The position numbers and the translations under genes were made by a program. The notes below the pieces were generated by a model that saw only the letters and a program-made list of their open reading frames with translations, ran no database searches and had not been told where the DNA came from. Below are positions 46,117-57,544 of a DNA stretch of 64,000 nucleotides, piece by piece. The stretch is from Rhabditoides inermis (taxonomy: Eukaryota; Nematoda; Chromadorea; Rhabditida; Rhabditidae): positions 96,001 through 160,000 of the forward strand of contig CAWZYM010000011.1 in NCBI GenBank assembly GCA_963966185.1, written 5' to 3'. The stretch's first letter is position 1; each line of letters opens with the position of its first letter.

Positions 46117-47118
46117 AGAGGGAGAGGGTGAGAGAGAGAGAGGATAGTCATCCCCGGAGGGAGAGAGAGAGAGTGGTCTCGCCATACAATTACCGCAATG
46201 CGACTGCCCCACCGTTGGTGACAGATGTTCGTGATGCGATTGATATAGAGAGAAGGAGAGAGAGAGAGAGAGAGAGAGGGGGGAGAGAGAGAAAGAGGGA
46301 GAGAGAGAAAGTGGGAGAGAGAGGGAGAGAGAGAGAGCAGTAAGGTGATTCACGCCTAAATATTTCCGCGCGGCACACATGTTGATGCTTATTAGTGCGG
46401 AATATGTGATTCTGAATTTCTGAAATCTGAATGGAGAAAATTCAGGTTACATAATCTTTTTCGGAATACTAATAACGAATTCGTACAGTCATGTCAGGCT
46501 CGGAAACGGAGTTACTTACAATTGCATAAGGGATAATACCACGGGTTTCCCGGGAGGTGAATATGGGATTACAGGTGTATTTTCACAAGCGCTCAAACAT
46601 CACATCCGACTCACGTGACAAACGCGGCATTAGCCGATGCCACGAACAGTCACGTTTTTTGAAGATACGAATATGTGAGTGTAAGTACTTTGAGGTAGTC
46701 ACTTCACATATCTGATGTGGTGAGCGTAAGACATTACCCAACTTTTAAAGGGAGTGTACACTCTAAATTTAGAATTTGAGTTAGCAGCGGGATGCGGGAT
46801 GTGAAATTATGATAAAACTATAATATAAGGTAAAAACTCAACTTCGAATATGTGTACTTACACTCTCTTTAAATTGTTTCAGACACCAACAATGCCGAAG
46901 ACAAACAATTCACCAGACCGAACGTTGTGATTCCATGTTTCCATCTTGCAGCCTCTCTCCCTATCATCTCTCTAGGATGACCCTCCGCCCTCGCTCTGTG
47001 TCCAATTTCGAGTGAGTTAGGCAAGTGAGTGGCTGTCCCCTCCCCTGGAAGGAGAATTGCTAGCGACAGCCGGTGAGCATCCCTCCTTCCTTCCCGACCA
47101 TCTCATTTGCATATCACC
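43994..47118. other. 3.1 kb region between divergent genes, rich in (GA)n
   Basis: Contains (CT)n-(CA)n at 44060-44166, (GA)n tracts at 44858-44896, 45270-45330, 46060-46135 and 46240-46335, and no exon I can support. Holds the promoters of the unidentified gene (-) and the glutamate receptor (+). ATTTGCATA, an octamer-like POU site, lies at 47106-47114 just before the receptor ATG, but one site is weak evidence. Confidence 0.5.
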
Positions 47119-47462
47119 ATGCTAGTTCTACTCCTTCTACTCTTTTTCGATGGAACGAGCGCCGCAGCAACGAGAAAGATTCCTTTGCGTATGTGTATTT
47201 TCAAGTTGCTCAAATTTTTAATCGGGTTTTAGGAGCGTTTGTCGATGTGTCGGAAACGGACAACGCGACTGCGATGGCCACTGTGGAGATGCTACGGTGA
47301 GGGGGGCGGAACTTGAGGGGGCGGGACTAAGTGGAATACAGGTTCGCCGAGTTCACGTGGAACTCCCGGGGTCACTCGCTGGTGGATGTTCTTCTGGGTA
47401 CGAGAGAGCTGCCGCCTATTGAGAGAGCCACTCTGGCATGGAACCTCGATCACATCAGTAGG

Positions 47463-47515
<53 letters not shown>

Positions 47516-47528
47516 ACCCCTCCCCCCG

Positions 47529-47563
<35 letters not shown>

Positions 47564-47564
47564 G

Positions 47565-47609
<45 letters not shown>

Positions 47610-50026
47610 AGTTTGCGACGAGCTGAAGATCGGCTTCATGGTGATGCTGGCCGGTACGCACACGTACAACTTTGGCATCTACCAGACGGTGGCCGATGCG
47701 ATGAAGGTACGAAAGAGTTGCCCGATGAGTACGATTCTGGCGCGCGGTCATGTTTCGTGATGATGTGTTGCCGGGGGTATTCGGAAGTATTCCGCGGGTG
47801 ATTCGGGAGTATACTGAAGGCGAAAAGACAATTCGGATGTTTTTTTTCGAAGGAATTCGGGAATGTTTTGAAGAGACTGCCCGCAACTTTCTGCTTGACA
47901 GTAGCCGTGAGTTGGTGCCGTCTAAAGAGTACAATAACATTCCTGCAGAAAAAAAGGGATTTTGGATAAATAAGTAAGTATTTGATTTGATTTGACATCT
48001 CTGCAGGTGCCCCTCATAGACTGGGAGGTGTCGCACACTCGGGCCGGCGACGCGTCGCGCAGTCCCATGACATTCTCCGTGCGACCGCCCATCGGTGAGC
48101 CCCGCCCCCATTGGCCACGCCCCTATTGACCATGCCCCTATTGGTCACGCCCATATTGACCACGCCCCTACTCCCCCATTGGCCACGCCCCTCTCGTTTC
48201 AGACGAGCTGCTACTTGACTACGCGCGCTACAAGGACTGGCACCATTTCGTCTATATACACGATGGAGCGAATGGTGAGCCGTTTCCAAACAGCATTCAA
48301 TTTCGAAACACAATTTTTTTGGTTTTGAAGATGCTTTGATGATGCCAGTCTAACACTGAAAATGCCAGTCTAACATTTGTTAGAAGACTTCTTAGATTTC
48401 ATAGTTCAAAGAATAGGCTTTTTGAAAGTCTTACACGGGCAGCTTGCGCACCCGTCTTGGCGGATTGTTATCAAAACATGACCATATACACAGTTTTTCA
48501 TGCTGATTCCGAATATAAGCATAACTTTTCCGGAATAGTAGTTTAAAATAAATTTTGACACCCACCGAATAGACTACGCATGGAAATGACCTGACAACAA
48601 CAGCAGCGAGGTCGAATGGATAGTGAGTTGGAAAGTTAAGTAGAAATGACCAGAGATATCGATGCTATGCCGCTATGCGGCAAGAGTTTTTAGCGGTTTT
48701 GGTCGGTTCTCTTTCTCATCACATGTCCTATTGCACTGACACTCGTCTCATTGATATTTGTGCGAATCTAAAGGGTATCTGTCCAGCTTCAAAGCGCTGT
48801 TTGGTACACGTAAAGGTGGTGTAGAGAGTGTTGCCGTTCAATTGAAATGCCTGCGATGTCACTGACAAAAAAGGGTGGAACTCATAACTTTCAACTTATA
48901 AAAAAGTATCACTGGTCTACTCCATGACTACTCAATCTACTGCATGACTTTCTTTGTGTTCTATGCCGACATGTTCTTTCGCATCCCAATTTCAGATTAG
49001 CACAAATATCAATGTTAGAGGTGTTAGAAGAGACCACATGTCACATTGTTTGCAGCGGCTTTTGAAGGCCTTCAGTCCTATTAAAGGCGTTTGTAGTGAC
49101 CCCGTTGCTAAACTGTGTTTCTCCCAGCGCTAAGCCCTTTTGGTGTGTCGTATGCACTTGTTGTGTAGTCAGGATATAGCGAATCTGGATAAAGGTTTGA
49201 TTAATTAATTGATTGAGTAACCCCGCTCACACTGCTTTCAGCGGCCCGCACCCTGCACAGCGTGTTCGAGTACCGAGATGCTTCTGCGCCCGAGTACGAG
49301 CTGTTCGTCGACAGCTACGAGGTACGGAAGAGTACCTTCATTTCAGTAAAACATGTTTTGTCTCAAGTGAACAATGGAGTTGGTAACTAGTTAGGACCTT
49401 TTGAAAAAAACTGTTCGTCGAGAGCTAGGAGGTACGGGTGTGTCCCTACCTCATTGTCCTTGTCCCTACCTACCTCATGTCAATTAGGGCGAAAAATAAA
49501 AGACGTCGTGCTGAGAAAAAAAAACTGTTTGTCAAAGGCTGCAAGGTACGGATGTGGCTTCATCACTTCACGTTTTCACTCTTTTCATGACGGCATTCAC
49601 CAGTACAAAATCCAAGGCAGGGAATAGGTTAGGCTACTCGTAGGGAACAACGCGGATGCTGTCCGGACTGTAGCAAACCAATAGAAAGACCTCTGACAAA
49701 TCCAAAAAAAAAACTGGGAAATGTGAAAGGGTTCTGTACTTTCAAGGCGCCCTCCGACGAGGAGTTCTTCCGCGAGTTCCTCAACGACTTCCATCGCAAG
49801 ACGAGCACGCAGGGTGGGAGAGGGCGGAACGATAGCAGCGAGGAGGAGACGACAGATGGGGGCAGGGAGAGAGGGTGAGTGGGGAGAGAGAGAGTGAGAG
49901 GGAGAGAGAGAGGGAGAGAGGGAGAGGGCGAGGGAGGGGGATGAACGGAGAGAGGGGAGAGAGGGGAAGGAGGGAGACGGAGGAAGAGAGAGAGAGAGGA
50001 GAGAAAGAGAGGGGAGAGACGGAGAG

Positions 50027-50076
<50 letters not shown>

Positions 50077-50209
50077 ACTCCTTCCAGTGCCATCCGTGTC
50101 GTCGTGGATCTTGAAGGCGCTTTCCGGATGCGCGCTTTTCTGCGAGCCCTCGAAGACTCGGTGCTCGTCAGCAAGAACTACCACTACCTGTTCGCCAACT
50201 TTGTGAGTC

Positions 50210-50245
<36 letters not shown>

Positions 50246-50747
50246 GCCATCTCTCTCATCAGGAAATGGAGGACGCCGACCTGGACGGCTTCCACTTCTC
50301 TCTCATCAACATCACCGGCTTTCAGCTATTCGATCGGAATGACAAGAAGTTCGTGTGAGTGATTATCGTTTTTCGGAAGCCGCTTAGTGTAGTGGTTAGC
50401 GATGTTCGCTATGCTCGGTGGGTCGGGGGTTCGATCCCACTCCCGGGCGCTTGACCGTACCAAGGTGATAAATTGGTAGCAGTCTGCTGCGAAGGTAACC
50501 CGAAAATAGGCGTGAGCTGTTTGCTAAAATATGCGTGAGCTGTCGTTGGAAAATCGCTGGGCTATGGTGTCGTGCCATTGTCATCCTTCGACCCCCGCAG
50601 AGTCCTCATAAGTCTCTTGAATCGGGGGCTACCTTTACCTTTACTTTACCTCGCCGTTTCAGAAAGAACCGCAGAATATTCGAGGAGCTCTACAGAGAGC
50701 GGTTTCCGGTCATTGACTATTTACCAGTCAGTACTTTTTCCCTTTCT

Positions 50748-50784
<37 letters not shown>

Positions 50785-50797
50785 CTCCCTCTCCCAT

Positions 50798-50841
<44 letters not shown>

Positions 50842-50847
50842 TCCCAT

Positions 50848-50887
<40 letters not shown>

Positions 50888-52106
50888 GGCCAGCACTGCC
50901 TTTGCCCACGACGCTCTGCTCGTCGCCGGCGCGGCTATGGAGGCGACCGTCGAGACGCACGGCAACATCTTCAACGCCTCTTTCTCCAACCACCAGCTCT
51001 ACAACAAGGGCGCGCCAGGTGGGCGGAGCTTGCGGGGGCGGAGTCAATTCCATTCAGGTCTCTACTGTCGGCCGCACGAGGACCGAATCGACTGGGGCCG
51101 GCAGTTCGAGCCGTTCGAATTTGGCGATCAAACCGCAGACAGTATGCGGAAGGTGAGAGAGGGAGAGAGAGAGAGATAGTGAGATAGAGAAGAGAGAGAC
51201 AGTGAGAGAGAGGAGAGAGAGAGAGAGAGATCTTCGTCCAGGTGGTTCTCACTCCCGAAGACGGCACGCTCACCGGCCGCATCGAATTCGACCCCCGCAC
51301 CGGCTTCCGCACCAACTTCTCCGCTACCGTAATCGAGATCAAGCCCGGAGTGAACAGCCTGAACAGCATCAAAGAGGTGAGGGGGCGGGGCGAAAGGGGG
51401 CGGAGCCTAAACGTTATTGCAGCGCTTTCAATGGACGCAGGGCGGCGGTTTTCTGCTCGGCGAAAATGCAGACAGGGTGCACAGTGAGAAACGGCCGGTG
51501 ACGGTGAGCGATCAGAGAACGCTCAGATGGAGAGACCAGAGAACATTCAGGTGGAGCGCCGCAAGGGCATCATCAAGAGCAAGCCGTGGAAGCTCAAGCT
51601 CAGCGTCGTCACCGTGCTGGTAGGGGGCGGAGCTAGAGGGGCGGAGCCTTGGTGGTTTAGGTGAAGCCGTTCGTGATGCTGAAGAGGACGTCTCCCGGGG
51701 AGCCGCCGCTCGTCGGCAACGATCGATTCGAGGGGTGAGGTAAATGTGAAATTTCCGAAAATCGTCATTTTTCTTAAGGTATTGTGTGGATTTGCTGGAA
51801 CTGCTGGCTCGAAACATCACCGGATTCGATTACGAGATATTCGTGTCAGAAGTGGGTTTATCTCATAAGTCGCTCGAATCGGGGCTTGCCTTTACCTTTA
51901 CCTTTATATCGATTGCCAAAAAGGTGAACTTTCGAATAGTGTATTTTCTACATTAAGGATACACATTTGTATGGTTATTCAAAAACTGAAAATACCGTTT
52001 TAGGGTAACAAGTAGTTGTAGGGTAACACGTTTTAGGGTAATAAGTACGGCGCTCGACAGGCGGATGGCTCGTGGGATGGGATGATCGGATATCTACTCA
52101 ACGAGG

Positions 52107-52141
<35 letters not shown>

Positions 52142-53097
52142 GAGAGGGAGAGAAAGAGAAAGAGCGAAAAAAGGAGAGAGAGAGAGAGAGAGGGAGAGAG
52201 AGGAGAGAAGTTCCAGACGGCAGACGTGGCGGTGGCTCCTCTCACCATCAACCAAGAGCGGGAGCGGGCTGTCGACTTTTCCAAGCCGTTTATGACTACT
52301 GGAATCTCGATTATGATAAAGAAACCCGAGAAACAGGTGAATCGTACCGAAATTGACGTCATAGAAGACGTACCTTTTTGGATGTCGAGGAATCTGGTAT
52401 CAACTCAGGAATTCTCCATCTTCTCCTTCATGCAACCGCTCGGAATGCGGATCTGGATATTCACGCTGTGCTCCTACGTCGGAGTCAGTCTCTCTCTCTC
52501 TCTCTCTCTATCTCTATCTCTCTCTCTCTCGCACTCTCCAGGTCTCTCTCACCATCTTCCTCGTCTCGTCCTTCTCTCCATACGAGCAGCGAGTGCAGTT
52601 CCAGAGAGGAGAGTTCCACGTCTCCAACGAGTTCAGGTATTGTTCCAGGGGTCGGGGGAAACAACGGTGTGCACGCGAACGCGCGCGCCGGCAGAGAAAT
52701 GAGAGGAATATCTAGTATTGTGACTTCTCATCCTCTCATTTGGAGGGGCCTTCTGCCTTCTCTGACTCAACTATTTTGTTTCAACATGTTCACAAAACCT
52801 TTTTTCATGGTGCAGCAACAACTTCAGGTATGGTAATGGTATGCTAGAGAGGCGTGGCGTCCCTTGCTCCCCCTTTTCTGCCTGATCTTTCACACTTCAC
52901 ACTCAATTTTGAAGAGGAAGATACTTTTCAGCATGTACAACTCGCTGTGGTTCACTCTGGCAGCGTTTATGCAACAGGGAACTGATATTCTGCCACGGTG
53001 AGAGAGCAGAGAGAAAGAGAGAGGGCGAAGGAGAGAGGGAGAGGGAGAGAGAGAGGGAAAGAGAGAGAGAGAGGAGAGAGGGAGAGAGATGGAGAGA

Positions 53098-53142
<45 letters not shown>

Positions 53143-53680
53143 GTTTCCCTCGCAGCGCTCTCTCCGGCCGCATCGCTTCCTCCGCTTGGTGGTTCTTCAC
53201 GCTCATCATTGTCTCCTCGTACACTGCCAACCTCGCCGCGTTCCTCACCCTCGAGAAGGTGGGCGGGGCGTCGAGGGGCGGGGCTTATCGCAGGTTTCAG
53301 ATGACTCCGCCCATCGAATCCGTTGATGACCTAGCGAATCAGAACAAGATCTTGTACGGTGTAATAAAATCTGGGAGTACTGCAGCGTTTTTTGAGGTAA
53401 GATTAGATTTTTAATTAAATCGATAAAGTCAATATTTAGGACTCGACCGTTATGCTCTACAAGAAGATGTGGAACTTCATGCAGAGCACATACAATAGGT
53501 TGAGGCGATATTGATTTATTGATTGATGTTGTTTGAATTCAGGCAGATCCGCGAGCAGCGAGAGCTAAACGCTAGCAGCACGGTGTTCGTAGACTCTTAT
53601 GCAGAGGGCATTGAGAAAGTCCGAAAGAGTAAGGCGAGTAGTCTCTCTCTTTCTCTTTCTATCTCTCTCTCTCTCTCTCT

Positions 53681-53726
<46 letters not shown>

Positions 53727-54064
53727 GTTTCCTTCAGGGTCGGTACGCGTTTCTTCTGGAAGAGACTACGAATGAGTACGAGAGCACGAGAAAACCGTGC
53801 AATACAATGAAAGTCGGACAGAATTTGAACACACTGGGGTATGGGATAGCCACCAAGATAGGCAATCCACTGAGGTGAGTGGAGAGAAAAGAGAAAGAGG
53901 GAGAGAGAGAGAGAACTTTCAGAGGGAGCATCAACCTGGCTATCCTCTACCTACAAGAGAAGGGCGATTTGAAGCGATTGGAGAACAAGTGGTGGTACGA
54001 CAGAGGACAGTGCGATCAGGGGATCACGGATGGAGGGTCCTCCGCCTCACTCAACCTGTCAAAG

Positions 54065-54095
<31 letters not shown>

Positions 54096-54097
54096 GG

Positions 54098-54133
<36 letters not shown>

Positions 54134-54164
54134 ACTATGAAGTGTAGATGGAGAGAGATGGAGG

Positions 54165-54196
<32 letters not shown>

Positions 54197-54577
54197 AATG
54201 ATAGTGAGACTTCAGGTTGCCGGAATCTTCTACATTCTCTCGGGCGGCATGGTTCTTTCCATGGTCACTGCACTCATCGAGTTCCTATGCAGAAAGAGGG
54301 TGGAGAAGAAGCTGAATGCGAAGGTGAAACAAACTCTCTCTCTCTCTCTCTATTTTCTCTCTTTATCTCTTTCTCTCTCTCCCTCTCCCTCTCCCCCCCC
54401 TCTCCCTCTCTCTTTCTCTCTCTCCCTCTCTCCCGCCCCCTCTCTCCCTCTCCCTCTCTCCCTCTCTCCCTACACCCCCTCTCCTTGCAGATCCGCCAGC
54501 GCTCTCACACCAACCGCGGCACCCTGCAATCGCGCCGCTCGCGCTCCGAGGAACCATACCACTCCACCATGTTCTGA
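47119..54577 (+). CDS. Non-NMDA ionotropic glutamate receptor subunit (GLR type), 32 exons
   Basis: Exons from 47119-47188 (signal peptide [15 protein letters not shown]) through 54491-54577 join in phase to 966 aa. Order: amino-terminal domain (about 20-430), S1 ligand lobe with [19 protein letters not shown] and [21 protein letters not shown]1 near residue 615-640, pore loop FMQQGTDI (Gln at the Q/R site), M3 with [15 protein letters not shown]2 with [10 protein letters not shown] and [13 protein letters not shown]4 [20 protein letters not shown], short basic tail. The glutamate-contact Arg (ERE), Thr (GST) and Glu (LLEET) of AMPA/kainate receptors are all present, so glutamate binding is expected; the Gln pore predicts calcium permeability. 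Exon 52816-52827 is a 12-nt microexon. The intron after 53633 begins GC (AAG/GCGAGT). Acceptors at 49746 and 51778 are AAG. Paralogue assignment within the GLR family is not possible by eye. Confidence 0.93.
48275..49241 (+). other. Long intron of the glutamate receptor gene
   Basis: 967 bp without coding signal. 49119-49215 is dispersed repeat R4 copy 2, matching 12279-12372 and ending in a (GATT/AATT) tail. The remainder shows nothing I recognise. Confidence 0.6.
49300..49555 (+). repeat. Exon 3' end plus donor present three times
   Basis: The real exon end ACTG/CTGTTCGTCGACAGCTACGAG with donor GTACGG (49322) is echoed at about 49410-49437 (CTGTTCGTCGAGAGCTAGG, GTACGG) and 49522-49550 (CTGTTTGTCAAAGGCTGCAAG, GTACGG). 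The copies have lost the reading frame but keep a GTACGG donor. Confidence 0.85.
50374..50655 (+). mobile_element. SINE family B (tRNA-headed)
   Basis: A-box TTAGTGTAGTGGTTAGCG (50385 onward) and B-box GGTTCGATCCC (50428-50438), then an unrelated body and a tail TCTTGAATCGGGGGCTACC plus (CTTTAC)n. It sits in a glutamate receptor intron, with tail-only fragments at 51857-51913 and 43818-43858. Confidence 0.75.
51857..51913 (+). mobile_element. SINE B 3' fragment
   Basis: TCATAAGTCGCTCGAATCGGGG followed by CCTTTA repeats matches the 3' end of the copy at 50374-50655. Confidence 0.7.
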
Positions 54578-54769
54578 GAGGAGGCGGAGCCAGCGGGGGC
54601 GGAGCCAACAACACGTTTCAACATCGTTTATATATACATGTGTTCTATACATCTGGGTGGGGGTAACATGGGTTTTATTGGGGGAAGGAAGGGGGGGGGG
54701 TGAACAAAGGCACTCGTAAGAGGGTGGGGGAAGGCGTATAAATACGACAAGAGGATATCATACATCTGC
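54578..54769. other. Shared 3' region of two convergent genes
   Basis: Only 192 bp separate the receptor stop (+) from the Q-rich gene stop (-). AATAAA on - lies at 54679-54674, inside the probable receptor 3' UTR; on + I see only the variant TATAAA near 54738. Overlapping 3' UTRs are likely. Confidence 0.55.
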
Positions 54770-55399
54770 TCAAGCAGCGATTGCGGCAACGACGGGCGTC
54801 GAGGGAACAGCGGCGACCTTCTGGAGGTGCGCCTCCGGCACGTCGACCACAGCCTCCTTGGGGGCGGGGCCGGCGGGGGCGGGGCCGTCGGCCTTCTTCT
54901 TCTCCTCCTGCATCTTCAGCGCCTCCTTCTCAAAATAGCGGAAGAACTCGGAGAGCGGGTCGTTGCCCTTGGCCTCGTCCTCCTCGTCGCTCTGCTCCTT
55001 CTCCTGCTCCTGATCCTGCTCCTGCTCCTTCTTCTCTTCGGGCTGCTCGATAGCCACCTCCTCTCCGAGAGTCACCTTGTCCTCTAGACGCGGGAAGCTG
55101 TCCTCGATAAGCACCGGCTCCTCCTCCTGCTTTTCGGGAGCGGCGGTGGTGGAGGAGGGCTGCTCCTGCTCCTTCTCCTGCTCCTTCTCCTGCTCCTGCT
55201 GCTGCTTCTGCAGCTCCATCGACTTCTTCAAGTTGGCGGCGAAGATGGCGTCATGGTCGTAGTTGCCGGCGGCCTGGTCGGCGTCGTTCGGGATGGCAGA
55301 CCCTGGAAGGAGGGAGAGGGTTAGAGAGAGGGGAGAGAGAAGGAGGGAGAGAGAGGGGGGAGAGATATGGAGAGAGGGAGGGAGGAATAGAGACAGGGT

Positions 55400-55435
<36 letters not shown>

Positions 55436-55655
55436 ACTCACAGATGGGCTGGCCGGTCTCCTGGGAGACGACGTGCTGGCTGCGCCTCTGCAGCTCCTGG
55501 TAGATGCGGTCGTGGATCGAGGGGATAGGCGCGGGAGGGAGCTCATCCTGAAGGGGATCTCTCTCTCTCCCTCTCTCTCTCTCCCTCTCTCCCTCCCTCC
55601 CTCCCTCTCTCTCTCTCTCCCTCTCTGCCCTCTCTCTCTCTCTCTCCCTCTCTCC

Positions 55656-55698
<43 letters not shown>

Positions 55699-56563
55699 TC
55701 TGCCCTCTCTCTCTCCCCCCCCCTCTCTCTCTCTCTCCGCCTACCGAGTGGTCGTCAGCCTGCAGCTGCTGGTTCGGCTGCTGGTTCATGATCTCCTGGG
55801 CGGACGCGTCGTGGGGCCGGACCGGGACGGGGACGCCCTGCCCGGTAAACGGCTGCTGCTGCTGGGCTTGGACCTGCTGGGCCTGGGCCTGGGCCTGCTG
55901 GGCCAAGCGCTGCTGCTGCACCTGCCACTGCTGCTGCTGCTGCGCCCACGCCTGCTGCTGCTGGAAACGAGATGATGGTATGTACCTCAATGATTGAAGG
56001 ATTGAAGGAACACATCACTCCAAATGTCGTACCCTACGCAAAGTTTTGATATTTCTCACTGCGAAATGAAGACTTCACGGCTCGTTTTCAGCATGATCTT
56101 TTCATTATTATCAAATGTATATGTGAAACGCCTCTACTTCTAGTAGTACTCCAAATAGAGTGCGGTGTGACTACTCTCTAGAGTGAGACTGAACTTGTGG
56201 TAGTAGATCCTCTTCTCACCTGCTGCCACTGCTGTTGCTGCTGCTGGAAGTAGGCCTGCTGCTGCTGGGCCTGGGCCTGCTGGGCCTGCTGGGTCTGGGC
56301 CTGCTGGGTCTGGGCCTGCTGGGCCTGGGCCTGAGCCTGAGCCTGCTGGGCCTGGGCCTGGAACTGAGTCTGCTGCTGGGCCTGAGCCTGGGTCTGCTGC
56401 TGGGCCTGCTGAGGCTGCTGGGCCTGGGCCTGGAACTGGGTCTGCTGCTGGGCCTGCTGGGCCTGCTGCCACTGCATCTGCTGGGCCTCCTCAACTGCGC
56501 GCTGGCGAGCCGCCATCACCATGTTGCGGAGCAGGATCAGACGGAGCATCTGAGAGGGAGTTA

Positions 56564-56601
<38 letters not shown>

Positions 56602-57453
56602 TTCTCTCTCTTTCTCTCTCTCTATGTCTCTCTCTTTCCTCTCTCTCTCTCTCTCTTTCTCTCTCTCTGTCTCTCTCTTTTCTCTCTGTCTCTCTCTCTC
56701 CTCTCTCTCTCTCTCCTCTCTCTCTCTCCTCTCTCTCTCCTCTCTCTCTCTCCTCTCTCTCTCCTCTCTGTCTGTCTCTCTGTCTGTCTCTCTCTCTCTC
56801 TACCTCGGGGTGGATCTGGGGTTGCTGCTGCTGCTGCTGCATCTGCTGCATCTGCCACTGCTGCTGCGCCTGGATGAACTGCGGCTGCTGCCACTGCTGG
56901 TGGAAGAGGGCCTGAAAAGCGAAAGGTTAGAACATACAAACTTACTTAAAACTGGCGCGCTTGAAACGTTGAAAGTGTGACATGAAGAGAAAAGTGGAAA
57001 CATCGACCATTTTAGGTTCTTATGAATGATTTCGTTTTTGTGCGTGTCATGATAATGTTTGCGCGATTCCGAATAAACATTTGATTGATTGACTGATTGG
57101 TTGTATAGCCAGAGGCGCAGAAAAGTGGGAGGAGCACATTGAGCGTGCGACTATAGCCTGCGCCAGAGCGATAGTTTTCTACCTCGCTTGCAGTTCGAAA
57201 TACGGTGCCATAACCGTCTGCCTCTCTCGCGCTATTGCATGCCGAGAGCTGACTCTCTGTCTTCCTCTGATCTACCCCACCTCGCACAACTTCTTGCGAG
57301 CATAGAGTTATACCCACCTGGTGGGGCCGGGGCCAGTACTCAGTCCGGGCCGGCTGCGGCTGCTGCTGCGCCTGCCACCACTGCTCCTGCGCCTGCGCCT
57401 GCGCCTGCTCCTGCTCCATCGCCTGCTCCTGCTGGAGAGAGAGTGGTCAGAGA

Positions 57454-57493
<40 letters not shown>

Positions 57494-57513
57494 AAGGGGA
57501 GAGGGAGATGAGG

Positions 57514-57544
<31 letters not shown>

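Noticed and set aside
47106..47114. POU-homeodomain octamer as a neuronal control element of the receptor gene
   Set aside because: A single short motif is expected by chance in this much DNA, and it lies in what is probably 5' UTR.
50374..50450. Functional tRNA gene at the head of SINE B
   Set aside because: The tRNA-like part continues into a repeated body and CTTTAC tail found elsewhere, so it is a retroposon head.
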